Below are positions 53,307 to 62,368 of a stretch of DNA of 64,000 bases, piece after piece. Source of the stretch: Arthrobacter sp. FW306-2-2C-D06B (GTDB lineage Bacteria; Actinomycetota; Actinomycetes; Actinomycetales; Micrococcaceae); assembly GCF_021789175.1 (NCBI RefSeq), contig NZ_CP084560.1, positions 3,596,001-3,660,000 on the forward strand, given 5' to 3'. A model generated the notes under the pieces. That model ran no database searches, was not told where the DNA came from, and was given only the letters and a program-made list of their open reading frames with translations. The number at the start of each line of letters is the position of its first letter. The first letter of the stretch is position 1. Made by a program: the position numbers and the translations under genes.

Positions 53307-53849
53307 GTGACCAATGAACCGAGTCCGTCTTGGCTTGTGATGATCGTCCAAGTTCCCTCCCAACCCTCCAGGCACCGGGTGGCCGTCTGGAGGGAGCTTC
53401 GCCGTTTCGGCGCGGTTCCCGTGGGACAGGGTGCCTGGACCGCTCCGGACGTTCCGGTGTGCCGCGCGGGCGCCGAGAAGGCCCGTGAACTCGCCAGGGC
53501 CGGCGACGGCGAGCTGCTCATGCTGACGACGAACGCCGACGACGCGGACGCCGTCCAGCTTCGCAGGCTTTTCGACGCGGCCAGGGCCGATGAGTGGGCC
53601 GAGTTCTCGGCGGACTGCGGCAAATTCGTCGAAGAAATCGCCAAGGAAATCGCGAAGCGCAAATTTACCCTCGCCGAACTGGAGGAAGAAGAGCAGAGCC
53701 TGGAGAGGCTTCGGCGGTGGTTCCGGAGCAATCGGTCCAAGGCGGTCTTCGCTAGCCGGCTGGTCGATGAAGCGGAGACCGAACTTGCTCGGTGCGCCGC
53801 GGTCCTTGAAGAATTTTCAGACCTTGTCTACCGGGAGGTGCACCAGTGA
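53307..53849 (+). CDS. ChrB N-terminal-domain protein (chromate-resistance regulator family)
   Basis: 180 aa, GTG start with a very short leader after a palindrome. SWLVMIVQVPSQPSRHRVAVWRELRRFGAVPVGQGAWTAP matches the ChrB N-terminal domain, and the coiled-coil-like FTLAELEEEEQSLERLRRWFRSNRSK plus LARCAAVLEEFSDLVYREVH complete it. Full-length ChrB of Ochrobactrum/Cupriavidus has a further C-terminal domain that is absent here. The stop overlaps the MFS gene (GTGA), so regulator and transporter are coupled. Confidence 0.82.
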   Translation: MTNEPSPSWLVMIVQVPSQPSRHRVAVWRELRRFGAVPVGQGAWTAPDVPVCRAGAEKARELARAGDGELLMLTTNADDADAVQLRRLFDAARADEWAEFSADCGKFVEEIAKEIAKRKFTLAELEEEEQSLERLRRWFRSNRSKAVFASRLVDEAETELARCAAVLEEFSDLVYREVHQ

Positions 53850-55024
53850 GCCGCACCAGCCCGGCCCTGCCGATCCAAAAGCCGACAATGCCTCTCTACG
53901 CAGCGGGATTCGTGACCGCATTCGGGGCCCACAGCATTGCTTCAGGAATAGGAGCCCAGAGCGGGAACATCGGCCTGAGCCTGCTGAACCTGGGCATCCT
54001 GCTGGCCGTTTACGACCTGGCCGAGGTGTTTCTCAAACCCGTCTTCGGTGCCCTCAGCGACCGGATAGGACCCAAACCGGTCATCGTCGGCGGCCTACTG
54101 GCGTTCGCTGCCTTCTCGCTCGTGGGTTTGTGGGGCGCCGACCCGCTCGTGCTGGGCCTCGCCCGTCTGGGCCAGGGCGCGGCAGCAGCGGCATTCTCAC
54201 CCGCCTCATCGGCCACCGTGGCACGCCTGGCCGGCGGCAAGAACTCGGGGAAATTCTTTGGCCGCTACGGATCCTGGAAAAGCCTCGGCTACATCATCGG
54301 CCCGCTCCTCGGAGCCGGCCTGATCCATGTCGGGGGCTTTGCACTGCTCTTTGTGGCCCTTTCAGCCCTGGCAGCGGCCACGGCCTCGTGGGTGGCGGTG
54401 AGCCTGCCACGGTTCGACCCGGTTCCCCGCATCCGATACACCGTCCTCGACCTCGCCCGGCAGATCACCGAACGGCGCTTCCTCGTGCCCACGGCAGTGC
54501 TGGCGGCATCCACCGGCGCCCTTGGGGCTGCCATCGGGTTCCTGCCGGCCCTGGCCATCCGGCACGGACTCGATCCCGTCGCCGGGACGGCCGCAGTGAG
54601 CGTGCTGGCCATCGCCTCGGCCATCACCTCGCCATGGATAGGGACGCGGCGTGACCTGCAAGGGATCAGCGATGCAGTGGGGATGCGGTCCGGGCTGCTG
54701 CTCACCGCCGCGGGCATCGGAATCGTAGCCACCGTCCCGGGACCAATCACCCTGTTCGTCGCCGCCCTGCTGATCGGGGCCGGGATCGGAACAGCCACGC
54801 CGCTCGCGTTCGCCCATTTGGCCGACACCACGCCCGACGACCGGATGGGCAGGACCATGGGCTCCGCCGAGCTCGGCAGGGAACTCGGCGACGCAGGCGG
54901 ACCACTGATAGTCGGAAGCCTTGCCACCCTGGGCGGACTACCGCTGGGACTGGGTGCACTCGCCCTGCTCGTAGGCGCAGCATGCGCACCGCGGCTCAAG
55001 AGCACCCCGCCTCCCCAGCGCTGA
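53846..55024 (+). CDS. MFS transporter coupled to the ChrB-like protein
   Basis: 392 aa with about twelve helices. The MFS signature loop is ALSDRIGPKPVIVGGLLAF after helix 2, with GRYGSWKSLGYIIGPLLGAGL in helix 5. No ChrA-type chromate transporter is present, so this MFS protein is the transport partner of the locus. Whether it moves chromate, another oxyanion or an organic compound is unknown. Confidence 0.88.
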   Translation: MSRTSPALPIQKPTMPLYAAGFVTAFGAHSIASGIGAQSGNIGLSLLNLGILLAVYDLAEVFLKPVFGALSDRIGPKPVIVGGLLAFAAFSLVGLWGADPLVLGLARLGQGAAAAAFSPASSATVARLAGGKNSGKFFGRYGSWKSLGYIIGPLLGAGLIHVGGFALLFVALSALAAATASWVAVSLPRFDPVPRIRYTVLDLARQITERRFLVPTAVLAASTGALGAAIGFLPALAIRHGLDPVAGTAAVSVLAIASAITSPWIGTRRDLQGISDAVGMRSGLLLTAAGIGIVATVPGPITLFVAALLIGAGIGTATPLAFAHLADTTPDDRMGRTMGSAELGRELGDAGGPLIVGSLATLGGLPLGLGALALLVGAACAPRLKSTPPPQR

Positions 55025-55041
55025 CCCTTCAATCACACCCC

Positions 55042-55860
55042 TTAGTGGTGTGCTTGCGTCGTCTCCTGGAGCCGCTTGATGAACCAGCGTGATTGCTCGG
55101 GTCCGTAGGGAAGCACCGGGATCGCCTTGGTAGCGTCCGACGGCGTGTCCCGGATCGACTGCCTTGCTTGCCGTACCGCTGTGGACATGGTGTTGGCCAT
55201 GGTCTTCACGAACTGGTCGCTGGCGGGCTTGCCGTGGCCGGGGATGAGGAACTCGTAGCGGTGGCGCAGGGCCGAGATGTGGCGCAGGACGTCTGCCCAA
55301 TCTTCCGGGTAGGAGTCCTCGAACGAGGGATGCGCGCCTTGTTCCACGAGGTCACCGGCGAAAAGGGTGCTGGGCGTGCCTACCAGGAGGTCGCCGTCGG
55401 TGTGGCCGCGGCCCAGGTAGAACAGGGTGGCTGTGAGGCCGCCGAGGTCCACCAGGACGGGCTGATCCTTGACGATCGCGTTGGGGATGACGAGTTCGAC
55501 GGCGTCGCCCTTGCCCGCGGCCATCTCCGGTTCGGTGGCGGAGACGAAGCGGCGCTGGTGGTCGCCGTCGTCGTCGATGGTCGCGGCACAGTTGACGTGC
55601 CCCCAAAACTCCGTGACGCCGTCGTCGGCAAAAACGGCGTTACCGAAGTAGTGGTCGTAGTGGGCGTGGGTATTTACGACGACGAGAGGCAGCTGGGTCT
55701 TTTCGCGGACTGCGGCGAGGATTTGCCGGCCTTGGCGGGGGCCGCAACCGGTGTCGATCACCATGGCTCGTTCCGTACCTACAACGAGGCCTGTGTTGAG
55801 CAGGCACCCTTCGGTCTCCAACACGTAGTTGTTAGGGCCGACTTCGAGCCATGCTGACAT
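55042..55860 (-). CDS. Metallo-beta-lactamase-fold hydrolase
   Basis: 272 aa. Metal-binding THAHYDHYFGN (about 63-73), GRGHTDGDLLV and PGHGKPAS supply the histidines and aspartate of a di-zinc MBL site; the strand order is complete. Resembles quinoprotein-relay or glyoxalase-like MBL proteins rather than true beta-lactamases. Converges on the MFS gene and lies next to the insertion sequence. Confidence 0.85.
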   Translation of the reverse strand: MSAWLEVGPNNYVLETEGCLLNTGLVVGTERAMVIDTGCGPRQGRQILAAVREKTQLPLVVVNTHAHYDHYFGNAVFADDGVTEFWGHVNCAATIDDDGDHQRRFVSATEPEMAAGKGDAVELVIPNAIVKDQPVLVDLGGLTATLFYLGRGHTDGDLLVGTPSTLFAGDLVEQGAHPSFEDSYPEDWADVLRHISALRHRYEFLIPGHGKPASDQFVKTMANTMSTAVRQARQSIRDTPSDATKAIPVLPYGPEQSRWFIKRLQETTQAHH

Positions 55861-55991
55861 TGTTTCTCCGTCTGATGCGTTCCGGCAGTGTTCAGGCCTC
55901 GATTCTACCCACGTAGAGCCGGGGGGATCGGGACAAAAGGCCCAGTTGAGACCCGGGCCGTTCGAAATCGGTCAATGCGTAGGAGCAGGGC

Positions 55992-57349
55992 CCTGTTGCC
56001 TCACGTCAATACCTCCGGGAAGGTTGATTCGTTGCCTCATGTGAAAACCTCCGGCTGGTGTGGTTCCATCGTTCGTTCACAGCGGGTTTGATCGGTGCCG
56101 GTTGTTTGGCGGTGGCGATGGTTTCAAGCTGGCCGGTGAGGGCCAGTATCTGCCGTGAGAGCGCGGCCGGCCTGATCTTCTTGTATTGGGCGTTCATGCG
56201 GATCACGGGCATCCGTGCCACGGCGGGGTCTGCTACGGCGCGCCTGTGCGGGGTCGCCGCCCGGTCGTGGGTTTTGCTGACCTTGGCTCCGTGGCGGACC
56301 TTGGCGATGAGCTTTTGCTGGGGCAGCAGGTAGTTGGTGAAGATCCGGTCCAGCTCCCAGATCTCGTTGAGCAGCTCCAGTTCCGCGGCGGTGTCATAGC
56401 GCAGGTAGCCGACAAGCTCACGGACCCGGGACCAGTTCTTCTGTTCGACGTGGGCGCCGTCGTTCTTGTTGCTCGGGCGCGACCGGGTGAAGGTGATGCG
56501 GTGCTCGAGGCAGAACTCGAAGAGTTCGTTGTTGATGAACTCACTGCCGTTGTCCGAATCGATGCCGATGACGGGAAACGGGAAGACCGCCAGGACGTGC
56601 CGCAGGGCCGCGAAGACGTGCTTCTGTGCCTTGTTCGGCACGGACCGGTTCACCGTCCACCCGGTAGCGATATCGGTGACCGTGAGGGTGAAGCAGTACT
56701 GCCCGGACGCGGCGCCGCCCTCGTGGCCGACCAGATCGATCTCGACGAAACCCGGCACAGCGCTGTCCCACTGGGCCCAGGTGCGGATCGGGATCTGGGA
56801 CTTCAGCAAAGATCCGGGCTTGGTATGGGACCGGCCATGCGGCAGGAGCTTCGCCCGCTGACCGGCCAGCCGGCGGTCAATGGTCGCCGCACTCATGCGG
56901 GCGAGCATCGCTGCCTGCCCGTCGGTAATGTCCAGGACCTTCTCTGCCCGCAGCATCGGCACGAGATCCGGCAGCATGGGGGCCAGCAGCTTGCCCGCAG
57001 GGCCCCGTAGCACCGCCCAGCACAGCACGAGACCGTCCTGCAGGTCGGCCCCATACACCGGGGCGCGTCCCGGCCTGACGGGCCGTGGCCGCGGCGGATC
57101 GAGCGCATGCCGCAAAACCGCCCGGGCATGGTCCCGGTGCCAGCCGGTCAGCTCGACAAGCTCATCCAGGATCCGCCCCTTCCTGGCCCGGTCACCGGCC
57201 CGGTAGGACTCGGCCAGGTGCTTCGTCACGGCTTTGCGTTCACCCATCGTCAATCCCATCCCTCAAGGATCTCCGCGGCCACCCTTCCCGGACCCTTTCC
57301 CATGAGGCAACGTATGCGGCTACGCGGAGGTTTTTTATGAGTCAACGCG
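55992..57349. mobile_element. Insertion sequence, about 1.36 kb, with a likely 5-bp target duplication
   Basis: Left end CCTGTTGCCTCACGTC and right end (complement) CGCGTTGACTCATAAA are related inverted repeats. Each end also carries an inner GTTGCCTCATG copy and an ACCTCCG motif. AGGGC is found directly outside both ends (55987-55991 and 57350-57354), a plausible duplication. One transposase gene fills the element. The ends are inferred from this symmetry; family assignment needs a database. Confidence 0.78.
56006..57259 (-). CDS. DDE integrase-type transposase
   Basis: 417 aa; ATG at 57259 or 57247. N-terminal helical DNA-binding region (LTGWHRDHARAVLRHAL), then the rve-like core with VEIDLVGHEGG (first Asp), GIDSDNGSEFINN (second Asp) and KNDGAHVEQKNW (Glu). 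The core and spacing are intact, so the element may be active. The stop lies inside the left terminal repeat. Confidence 0.88.
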   Translation of the reverse strand: MGLTMGERKAVTKHLAESYRAGDRARKGRILDELVELTGWHRDHARAVLRHALDPPRPRPVRPGRAPVYGADLQDGLVLCWAVLRGPAGKLLAPMLPDLVPMLRAEKVLDITDGQAAMLARMSAATIDRRLAGQRAKLLPHGRSHTKPGSLLKSQIPIRTWAQWDSAVPGFVEIDLVGHEGGAASGQYCFTLTVTDIATGWTVNRSVPNKAQKHVFAALRHVLAVFPFPVIGIDSDNGSEFINNELFEFCLEHRITFTRSRPSNKNDGAHVEQKNWSRVRELVGYLRYDTAAELELLNEIWELDRIFTNYLLPQQKLIAKVRHGAKVSKTHDRAATPHRRAVADPAVARMPVIRMNAQYKKIRPAALSRQILALTGQLETIATAKQPAPIKPAVNERWNHTSRRFSHEATNQPSRRY

Positions 57350-57462
57350 AGGGCTTGAGGACCAATGCTCGGGAAGCTACGCTATCGGGGTTGGCGATTG
57401 CTACTTGTTAACTAGCGACAGCGCAGCTTGGTTCGGCGGCCTGGTCGGGGGAGGACGTGATC

Positions 57463-57837
57463 GTGATACCGGATACTGCGGACGGTGAAAAGGCCACGGT
57501 CGATTTGACCGTCGACGGATATCTCCATCTGCGCTGGCGGCCCGGAGTCGCCATTGAGGTTGAGGATGCGCGGGCGGCCATGGCGAAAGTCAACGAGCTC
57601 TGCCAGCAGGAGCAGCATCCAATGCTGGTGGACATGGCCACGGTCGCTTCCGTTAGCCGGGAGGCCCGGGGCGTGTGGTCCATTCCCTGCGGCGCTTCGC
57701 GCATCGCTTTGCTAGGTACGTCGCCTGTAGACCGGGTCCTGGCGAACTTCTTCCTCGGAGTGCATGTCCCGCCTTGCCCGACCCGCTTTTTCACATCGCG
57801 CAGCGAGGCTTTGGACTGGCTTAATGCGGGTGCGTGA
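57463..57837 (+). CDS. STAS/SpoIIAA-like small protein
   Basis: 124 aa from the GTG at 57463, which sits seven bases after GGGGGAGGA; a GTG at 57457 is too close to it. Alternating strands and helices (ATVDLTVDGYLHLRWRPGVAIEVEDARAAMAKVNELC, HPMLVDMATVASVSREARG, IALLGTSPVDRVLANFFLG) resemble STAS or SpoIIAA-like folds found next to signalling genes. No catalytic motif. It precedes the GGDEF-EAL gene by 36 bp and is probably co-expressed. Confidence 0.6.
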   Translation: MIPDTADGEKATVDLTVDGYLHLRWRPGVAIEVEDARAAMAKVNELCQQEQHPMLVDMATVASVSREARGVWSIPCGASRIALLGTSPVDRVLANFFLGVHVPPCPTRFFTSRSEALDWLNAGA

Positions 57838-57873
57838 GCCCCGGATGTACTTGCTTTTGACCGCAGGGATTAA

Positions 57874-59412
57874 GTGACCGCGAGGGAGAGCGTCGAGGAC
57901 CCGCGCCTGCAGCTGTTGGTTGACGGGGTTGTCCGCTTGGCTGCCGGGGATCTGGACGCCCGCATTGAACCTTCGAAGCATCGGGATGACATTGATGCCG
58001 TCATCACCGGAGTCAACCTGCTCGCAGAGGAACTGGGCCACATTCACGCGGACCTGGAACAGCGGGTGGCCGCCCGCACGGCCATGTTGCGGCGAACACA
58101 GGTTGAGCTGGAACAGATGGCCAAAACAGATGCCCTCACGGGCCTTGCGAACAGGACGCTGCTTACCGAGCGGATCCAGGGAGCGATCCTCTCCAGCACG
58201 GACGGCGGAAATGCCCCTGCCGTGTTGCTCCTGGATCTGGACTCATTCAAGGCCATCAATGACATCCTGGGCCACAGCGCCGGTGACGCCGTGCTGGTGG
58301 AAGTTGCCAAACGTCTCCGCTCGGCCGTCAGGGCACACGATACTGTTGCCCGCCTGGGCGGGGATGAGTTTGCCATCCTCATTGCCGCCGCTACCGAAGA
58401 GGAGATCCTTCGAATTGCGCACCGCGCATCGGAGTATCTGCAGGACAGCATGTCTATCGGCATGGAGACGGTTTGGGCGATGGCCAGCATCGGCGTTTGC
58501 ATCGGCACGCCGGGGTACCGGGCTGAAACGCTGATGCGCGATGCCGACATCGCCATGTACCAGGCAAAGGCGCGGGGCCGCAACAATGTCCAGCTCTTCC
58601 GCCCGGAAATGCTCGACGCCGTCCAGGAACGGTCGCGTATAACCGCCGAACTGCGCACCGCTGTTGCCGGAGGAGAGCTGGCGCTGGTGTATCAGCCGGT
58701 GGTCGAGCTGGCTTCCAGCCGCGTCATCGGCGTAGAAGCCCTCCTCCGATGGCATCACCCTGTCCGCGGAACCATCATGCCGGGCAGTTTCATTGGCATC
58801 GCAGAAGAGACCGGCTTGATCTTTGAGCTGGGACGGTGGGTGCTGCATGAAGGTCTCGCCCAAATGAGCCGCTGGAGCCAGACCGAGCCGGACCTGCCGG
58901 ACTTTTGCCTGCACATCAATCTCTCTGCCGCCGAACTGCTCCGAACCGACTTGCTGGACGATATCCGGGACACCCTGGCCCGGTATTGCCTGGATCCTCG
59001 GCGTCTGATCTTGGAGATCACCGAGACCGTGTTGATGTCGCGTGAAACCGGACAGGAACAGGTCCTTAGCGGCCTCCGGGAGCTCGGTGTGGGGCTGCAG
59101 ATTGACGACTTCGGTACCGGCTATTCGTCCATCAGCTACCTCAGGTCGCTTCCGGCAGACACTGTGAAGGTCGATCAGTCCCTCATCAAGGACATGGAGT
59201 CGGACCCTCGGCAACAAAAGTTCGTTTCCGCCATTCTGCAGCTGATTTTTGCTGCGGGGCTCAACGCGACCGTGGAAGGCATCGAAACCGCAGAGCAGGC
59301 GGCCCAGCTGGAGGCCATGGGTTGCCTCTACGGGCAAGGCTACTTCTACGGATACCCGGTTCCAGCCGCGGAGATACCGGATCAGCTCCGCCCGCCCGCA
59401 CGGCGTCTGTAG
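57874..59412 (+). CDS. GGDEF-EAL cyclic-di-GMP enzyme with HAMP-like N-terminus
   Basis: 512 aa, GTG start with AGGGA upstream, no membrane segment. Residues about 15-50 look like a HAMP-type helix pair, leading by coiled coil into the GGDEF domain. That has RLGGDEFAIL, preceded by RAHD at the spacing of the product-inhibition (RxxD) site. The EAL domain keeps VEALLRW, NLSAAEL, EITETVL, DDFGTGYSS, KVDQSLI and EGIETAEQ. Both cyclase and phosphodiesterase motifs are therefore intact; the net activity cannot be read. Confidence 0.93.
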   Translation: MTARESVEDPRLQLLVDGVVRLAAGDLDARIEPSKHRDDIDAVITGVNLLAEELGHIHADLEQRVAARTAMLRRTQVELEQMAKTDALTGLANRTLLTERIQGAILSSTDGGNAPAVLLLDLDSFKAINDILGHSAGDAVLVEVAKRLRSAVRAHDTVARLGGDEFAILIAAATEEEILRIAHRASEYLQDSMSIGMETVWAMASIGVCIGTPGYRAETLMRDADIAMYQAKARGRNNVQLFRPEMLDAVQERSRITAELRTAVAGGELALVYQPVVELASSRVIGVEALLRWHHPVRGTIMPGSFIGIAEETGLIFELGRWVLHEGLAQMSRWSQTEPDLPDFCLHINLSAAELLRTDLLDDIRDTLARYCLDPRRLILEITETVLMSRETGQEQVLSGLRELGVGLQIDDFGTGYSSISYLRSLPADTVKVDQSLIKDMESDPRQQKFVSAILQLIFAAGLNATVEGIETAEQAAQLEAMGCLYGQGYFYGYPVPAAEIPDQLRPPARRL

Positions 59413-59421
59413 AGTAATCGC

Positions 59422-60219
59422 ATGTCGAAGCTTTGGGACCAGATGTTGCTTGTCCCCACAGTAGTGCGCCTCGCTTCCCGGGCACCGAGAAATCCGGACA
59501 CCGCGTGGGAAGGGTACTGGCGCGGAATCCGCACCACTGGCCGTTCCGGAGACGTGCTTTGGGACTCGGACTCGGCGGCAGAGCGTGCACAATACACCGA
59601 CGCGATTGCGGCCCACTTTGATCCAGCTCTTCCGGTAGTTGACGTGGGGTGCGGCAATGGTACCCACACCCGCTGGCTTGCCGGCCTGTTTCCACGGGTT
59701 CTCGGGATCGACGTCTCCAAGGGAGCGATCGAGATGGCGAGCAAGGAAGCAGAAGGCGTCCAAAATGCCGACTTCATGGTTCTGGATGCTTCGGGGGCAG
59801 GTGCCGGTGAGGCCCTGTTGGAGCGCCTTGGGCCTGCCAATGTCTTTGTCCGCGGAGTCTTCCACGTCTTGAAACCCGGCAAGCAGGCCGCAATGGCCGC
59901 CAACCTCCGAACTGTCATCGGGGACAGGGGCCGGGTGTTGCTGGCCGAAACCAACTTCCGCGGAAATAGCCTCGGTTACCTGGCCGAGCTCGGCGCCACC
60001 CGGCAAAGCATGCCGCTGCAGCTGCGGCGCGCCTTGGAGAACCTTCCCCGGCCCGGGCACTTCGGTGCCAGGGAACGGCACAGCGTATTTTCGGATTCGG
60101 ACTGGCAAGTGATTGCCGATGGCCCGGTTAACATCGAAGTGGTCCCGATGAACGCCAGCGGTCTTCCGCAGTGGGTTCCGGGATATTACGCACTCCTGTC
60201 CGGCGCGGAGGATTCCTAA
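59422..60219 (+). CDS. SAM-dependent methyltransferase
   Basis: 265 aa, nine bases after the GGDEF-EAL gene and so co-transcribed. Class I Rossmann methyltransferase: VVDVGCGNGTHTRWLAGLF (motif I, about 73-91), LGIDVSKGAIEMA, NADFMVLDASG and a post-motif GRVLLAETNF. The acceptor is unknown. Residues near the C-terminus (VFSDSDWQVIADGPV) are unlike well-known subfamilies. Confidence 0.85.
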   Translation: MSKLWDQMLLVPTVVRLASRAPRNPDTAWEGYWRGIRTTGRSGDVLWDSDSAAERAQYTDAIAAHFDPALPVVDVGCGNGTHTRWLAGLFPRVLGIDVSKGAIEMASKEAEGVQNADFMVLDASGAGAGEALLERLGPANVFVRGVFHVLKPGKQAAMAANLRTVIGDRGRVLLAETNFRGNSLGYLAELGATRQSMPLQLRRALENLPRPGHFGARERHSVFSDSDWQVIADGPVNIEVVPMNASGLPQWVPGYYALLSGAEDS

Positions 60220-60378
60220 TCAGAAAGAGAGCGGGTGTAATTTCACCCGGTGCGGACCGCGCGTTACATCCCCATGAAGATTTCATTTCAATCCGGGCCG
60301 ACCGGAATGTTCCGCTGTAGTGTTTGCGTTGTTGCAAGTCCCGGGCTCAGCCGGAGCTAAAGGCAAAGGAATAGCTTA

Positions 60379-61509
60379 ATGTCGACGCGGAAACCGTCTT
60401 TTCGTGCATTGACCAACTCGGGTATGCGTGCCAGTCCGGAGACTGTGGAGCCGCCCCTCGAGCAGCTGCGTGGGCTACGCCGCCAGGTCCTGGAAATCAT
60501 CGACGAAGTCTTTTCGGACTCTTCGCAAGCAACGGATGCGGTGCGCGAACAACTTCGCCAACACATTGCCGCCCACCCCGGGCGTCCGGAAGAGGCGCTG
60601 CTGGATCATTTGTTTTCGCTCAGGTCGCAACAGCCGGACCAGCCCGAGCCGCAGCCCGAGCCGGACCAGCCGGAACCGGACCAGCCGGAGCCGGCCCCGG
60701 ACCAGCAGCACCCAAGCAGCCAGCACCCAAGCAGCCAGCGTCTTGAGGCGGTGCTCAGGGACCGGATGCTGATGACCGCCTTCCAGCCCGTTTTCGACCT
60801 CACCACTGGAACGGTGGTCGGCGCGGAGGCTTTGACCCGTTTCGTTAGCGATAGCGGAGACCCGGCCGATTACTGGTTCGCGGAGGCCGAGGACTCTGGC
60901 CTGCGAACGGATCTCGAATTCGCCGCGGTGGAATCGGGGCTCGACGCCGCGTCGAAGCTGCCGCCGCACCTTTTCGTGGCATTGAAGCTCTCCCCTGAGG
61001 TCTGCCTGGATCCGCGCCTTCCTGTGCTTTTCGATCAAGCTCCGGTGGCGCCCGCCCGGGTGGTCCTTGAAATCTCGGGGAAGTTTCCCCAGGAACAGGA
61101 CCAGGCCGCTTCGCTCGACGCGGCGGTGGCCCGGCTGCGTAGTGCCGGCGTGCGCCTGTCAGTCGAAAATACCGGTTCGTTCTTCGCCGAGGCCAGCCAT
61201 ATTCTTCGGCTCAAGCCGGAGATGATCAAGCTGGATCGGAATCTGACTGCAGGTCTCAACCTGGATCCCCTCCGGCAGGAACTCGTCGAGGCGGAGGTCC
61301 GCTTCGCACGGAAGATCGGGGCTGCCTTGACTGCCCAACGCATCGAAACCGAGGCCGAACTCGCCGCTCTTTCAGGCCTGGGAGTAACTCTCGGACAGGG
61401 TTTTCATCTTGGGCGGCCCTCGGTCCAGCCCCGCGAATGGGCCAAGTGGGGCGGACGTGCCCGGCACCTCGCCTCCCCCGGCGGTCGCGGCCGGACCACG
61501 CGGAGCTGA
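60379..61509 (+). CDS. Degenerate EAL-domain protein, probable c-di-GMP receptor or scaffold
   Basis: 376 aa, AAGGA upstream. N-terminal helical region (about 25-75), a linker of repeated PEPDQ and HPSSQ units (about 84-118), then an EAL domain. GAEALTRF is kept, but the metal-binding Asn segment reads ALKLSPE and the DDFGTG loop is replaced by VENTGSFF. Both aspartates are lost, so phosphodiesterase activity is unlikely. KLDRNL and RIETEAEL remain, leaving a possible binding pocket. Confidence 0.8.
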   Translation: MSTRKPSFRALTNSGMRASPETVEPPLEQLRGLRRQVLEIIDEVFSDSSQATDAVREQLRQHIAAHPGRPEEALLDHLFSLRSQQPDQPEPQPEPDQPEPDQPEPAPDQQHPSSQHPSSQRLEAVLRDRMLMTAFQPVFDLTTGTVVGAEALTRFVSDSGDPADYWFAEAEDSGLRTDLEFAAVESGLDAASKLPPHLFVALKLSPEVCLDPRLPVLFDQAPVAPARVVLEISGKFPQEQDQAASLDAAVARLRSAGVRLSVENTGSFFAEASHILRLKPEMIKLDRNLTAGLNLDPLRQELVEAEVRFARKIGAALTAQRIETEAELAALSGLGVTLGQGFHLGRPSVQPREWAKWGGRARHLASPGGRGRTTRS

Positions 61510-61521
61510 CGAACGGGCGCC

Positions 61522-62166
61522 TCAGGCAGTTACGGGGCGGTCCGGGCCTCGATGTTGTTCGATCAGCCACGCGGCCATCTGCTGGGCGCGCTTCGAGGCC
61601 AGGACGTCTCCTTCCGTGGCCGAGATGATGGAGCCCTTCATCAGGATGTGCCAGGAGCGCGCGAACTCGTCGGTGCGCTCAAGCCCGGCTTCTTCTGCCA
61701 ACTCCTGGATGTGTCCCCTGATTCTGGCAAGGTAGCCGATGCTGGCTTTCCCCAGCGGATGTTCACGCCCCATTTCAAGCAGGACGTTGATGAAGGAGCA
61801 CGCCTCAAAGTCTTCCCGCTGGAACCAGTCACCGAATACGTCGAAGATGGCGAGCAGCTGCTCCTCGGCGGTATTTCCACGGCTCCGGGCGTCCGAGATG
61901 ATCAGGTCCACGGTCCAGATCTGGTCGCGAAGCGCGAGGAAGGCAAGAACCAGATCGTCCTTGGACGGAAAGTGCCGGTAGAAGGTGGCCTTTGCCACTC
62001 CTGAACGCTCGATGAGCTGCTCCACGCCGACCGCACGGATCCCGCGCCGGGAGAACAGTTCGTAGGCGGCGTCCAAGATGCGATCCACCGCGTCATCACG
62101 GGTGGTCGTTTGTCCGGCTGGCAATGATGACGAACCGGGCGCTTCCGAGGCATCTGGCGTACTCAT
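61522..62166 (-). CDS. TetR-family repressor
   Basis: 214 aa. N-terminal helix-turn-helix (DRILDAAYELFSRRGIRAVGVEQLIERSGVAKATFYRHFPSKDDLVLAFL), then an all-helical ligand domain. The divergent FAD/Rieske gene shares the intergenic region, which holds a perfect 16-bp palindrome. It probably controls itself and that gene. The inducer is unknown. Confidence 0.9.
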   Translation of the reverse strand: MSTPDASEAPGSSSLPAGQTTTRDDAVDRILDAAYELFSRRGIRAVGVEQLIERSGVAKATFYRHFPSKDDLVLAFLALRDQIWTVDLIISDARSRGNTAEEQLLAIFDVFGDWFQREDFEACSFINVLLEMGREHPLGKASIGYLARIRGHIQELAEEAGLERTDEFARSWHILMKGSIISATEGDVLASKRAQQMAAWLIEQHRGPDRPVTA

Positions 62167-62197
62167 GGTGAGAGCAATATTACTCGCGCCCCTACAA

Positions 62198-62213
62198 GAC
62201 AGACCGGTCTGTC
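62198..62213. promoter_or_regulatory. TetR operator
   Basis: GACAGACCGGTCTGTC is a perfect 16-bp palindrome of the kind bound by TetR-family dimers, 32 bp upstream of tetR and about 155 bp upstream of the oxidoreductase gene. Confidence 0.8.
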
Positions 62214-62368
62214 GGGGCCTTTTTGCGTGAACTCGGCACTAAGCAACCCGCGACGTCGGCGCTCCCCTATTGCTTCTCTGGTGCCCTTCTGCTTCTCTGG
62301 CACTACCGGGCCGCCACCGCGCTACTTCCGGTGTGGACCGCGCCCGGCTGAAGGGACGTGGGACCGCT

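Noticed and set aside
55992..57349. Composite transposon
   Set aside because: Only one copy of the insertion sequence is present.
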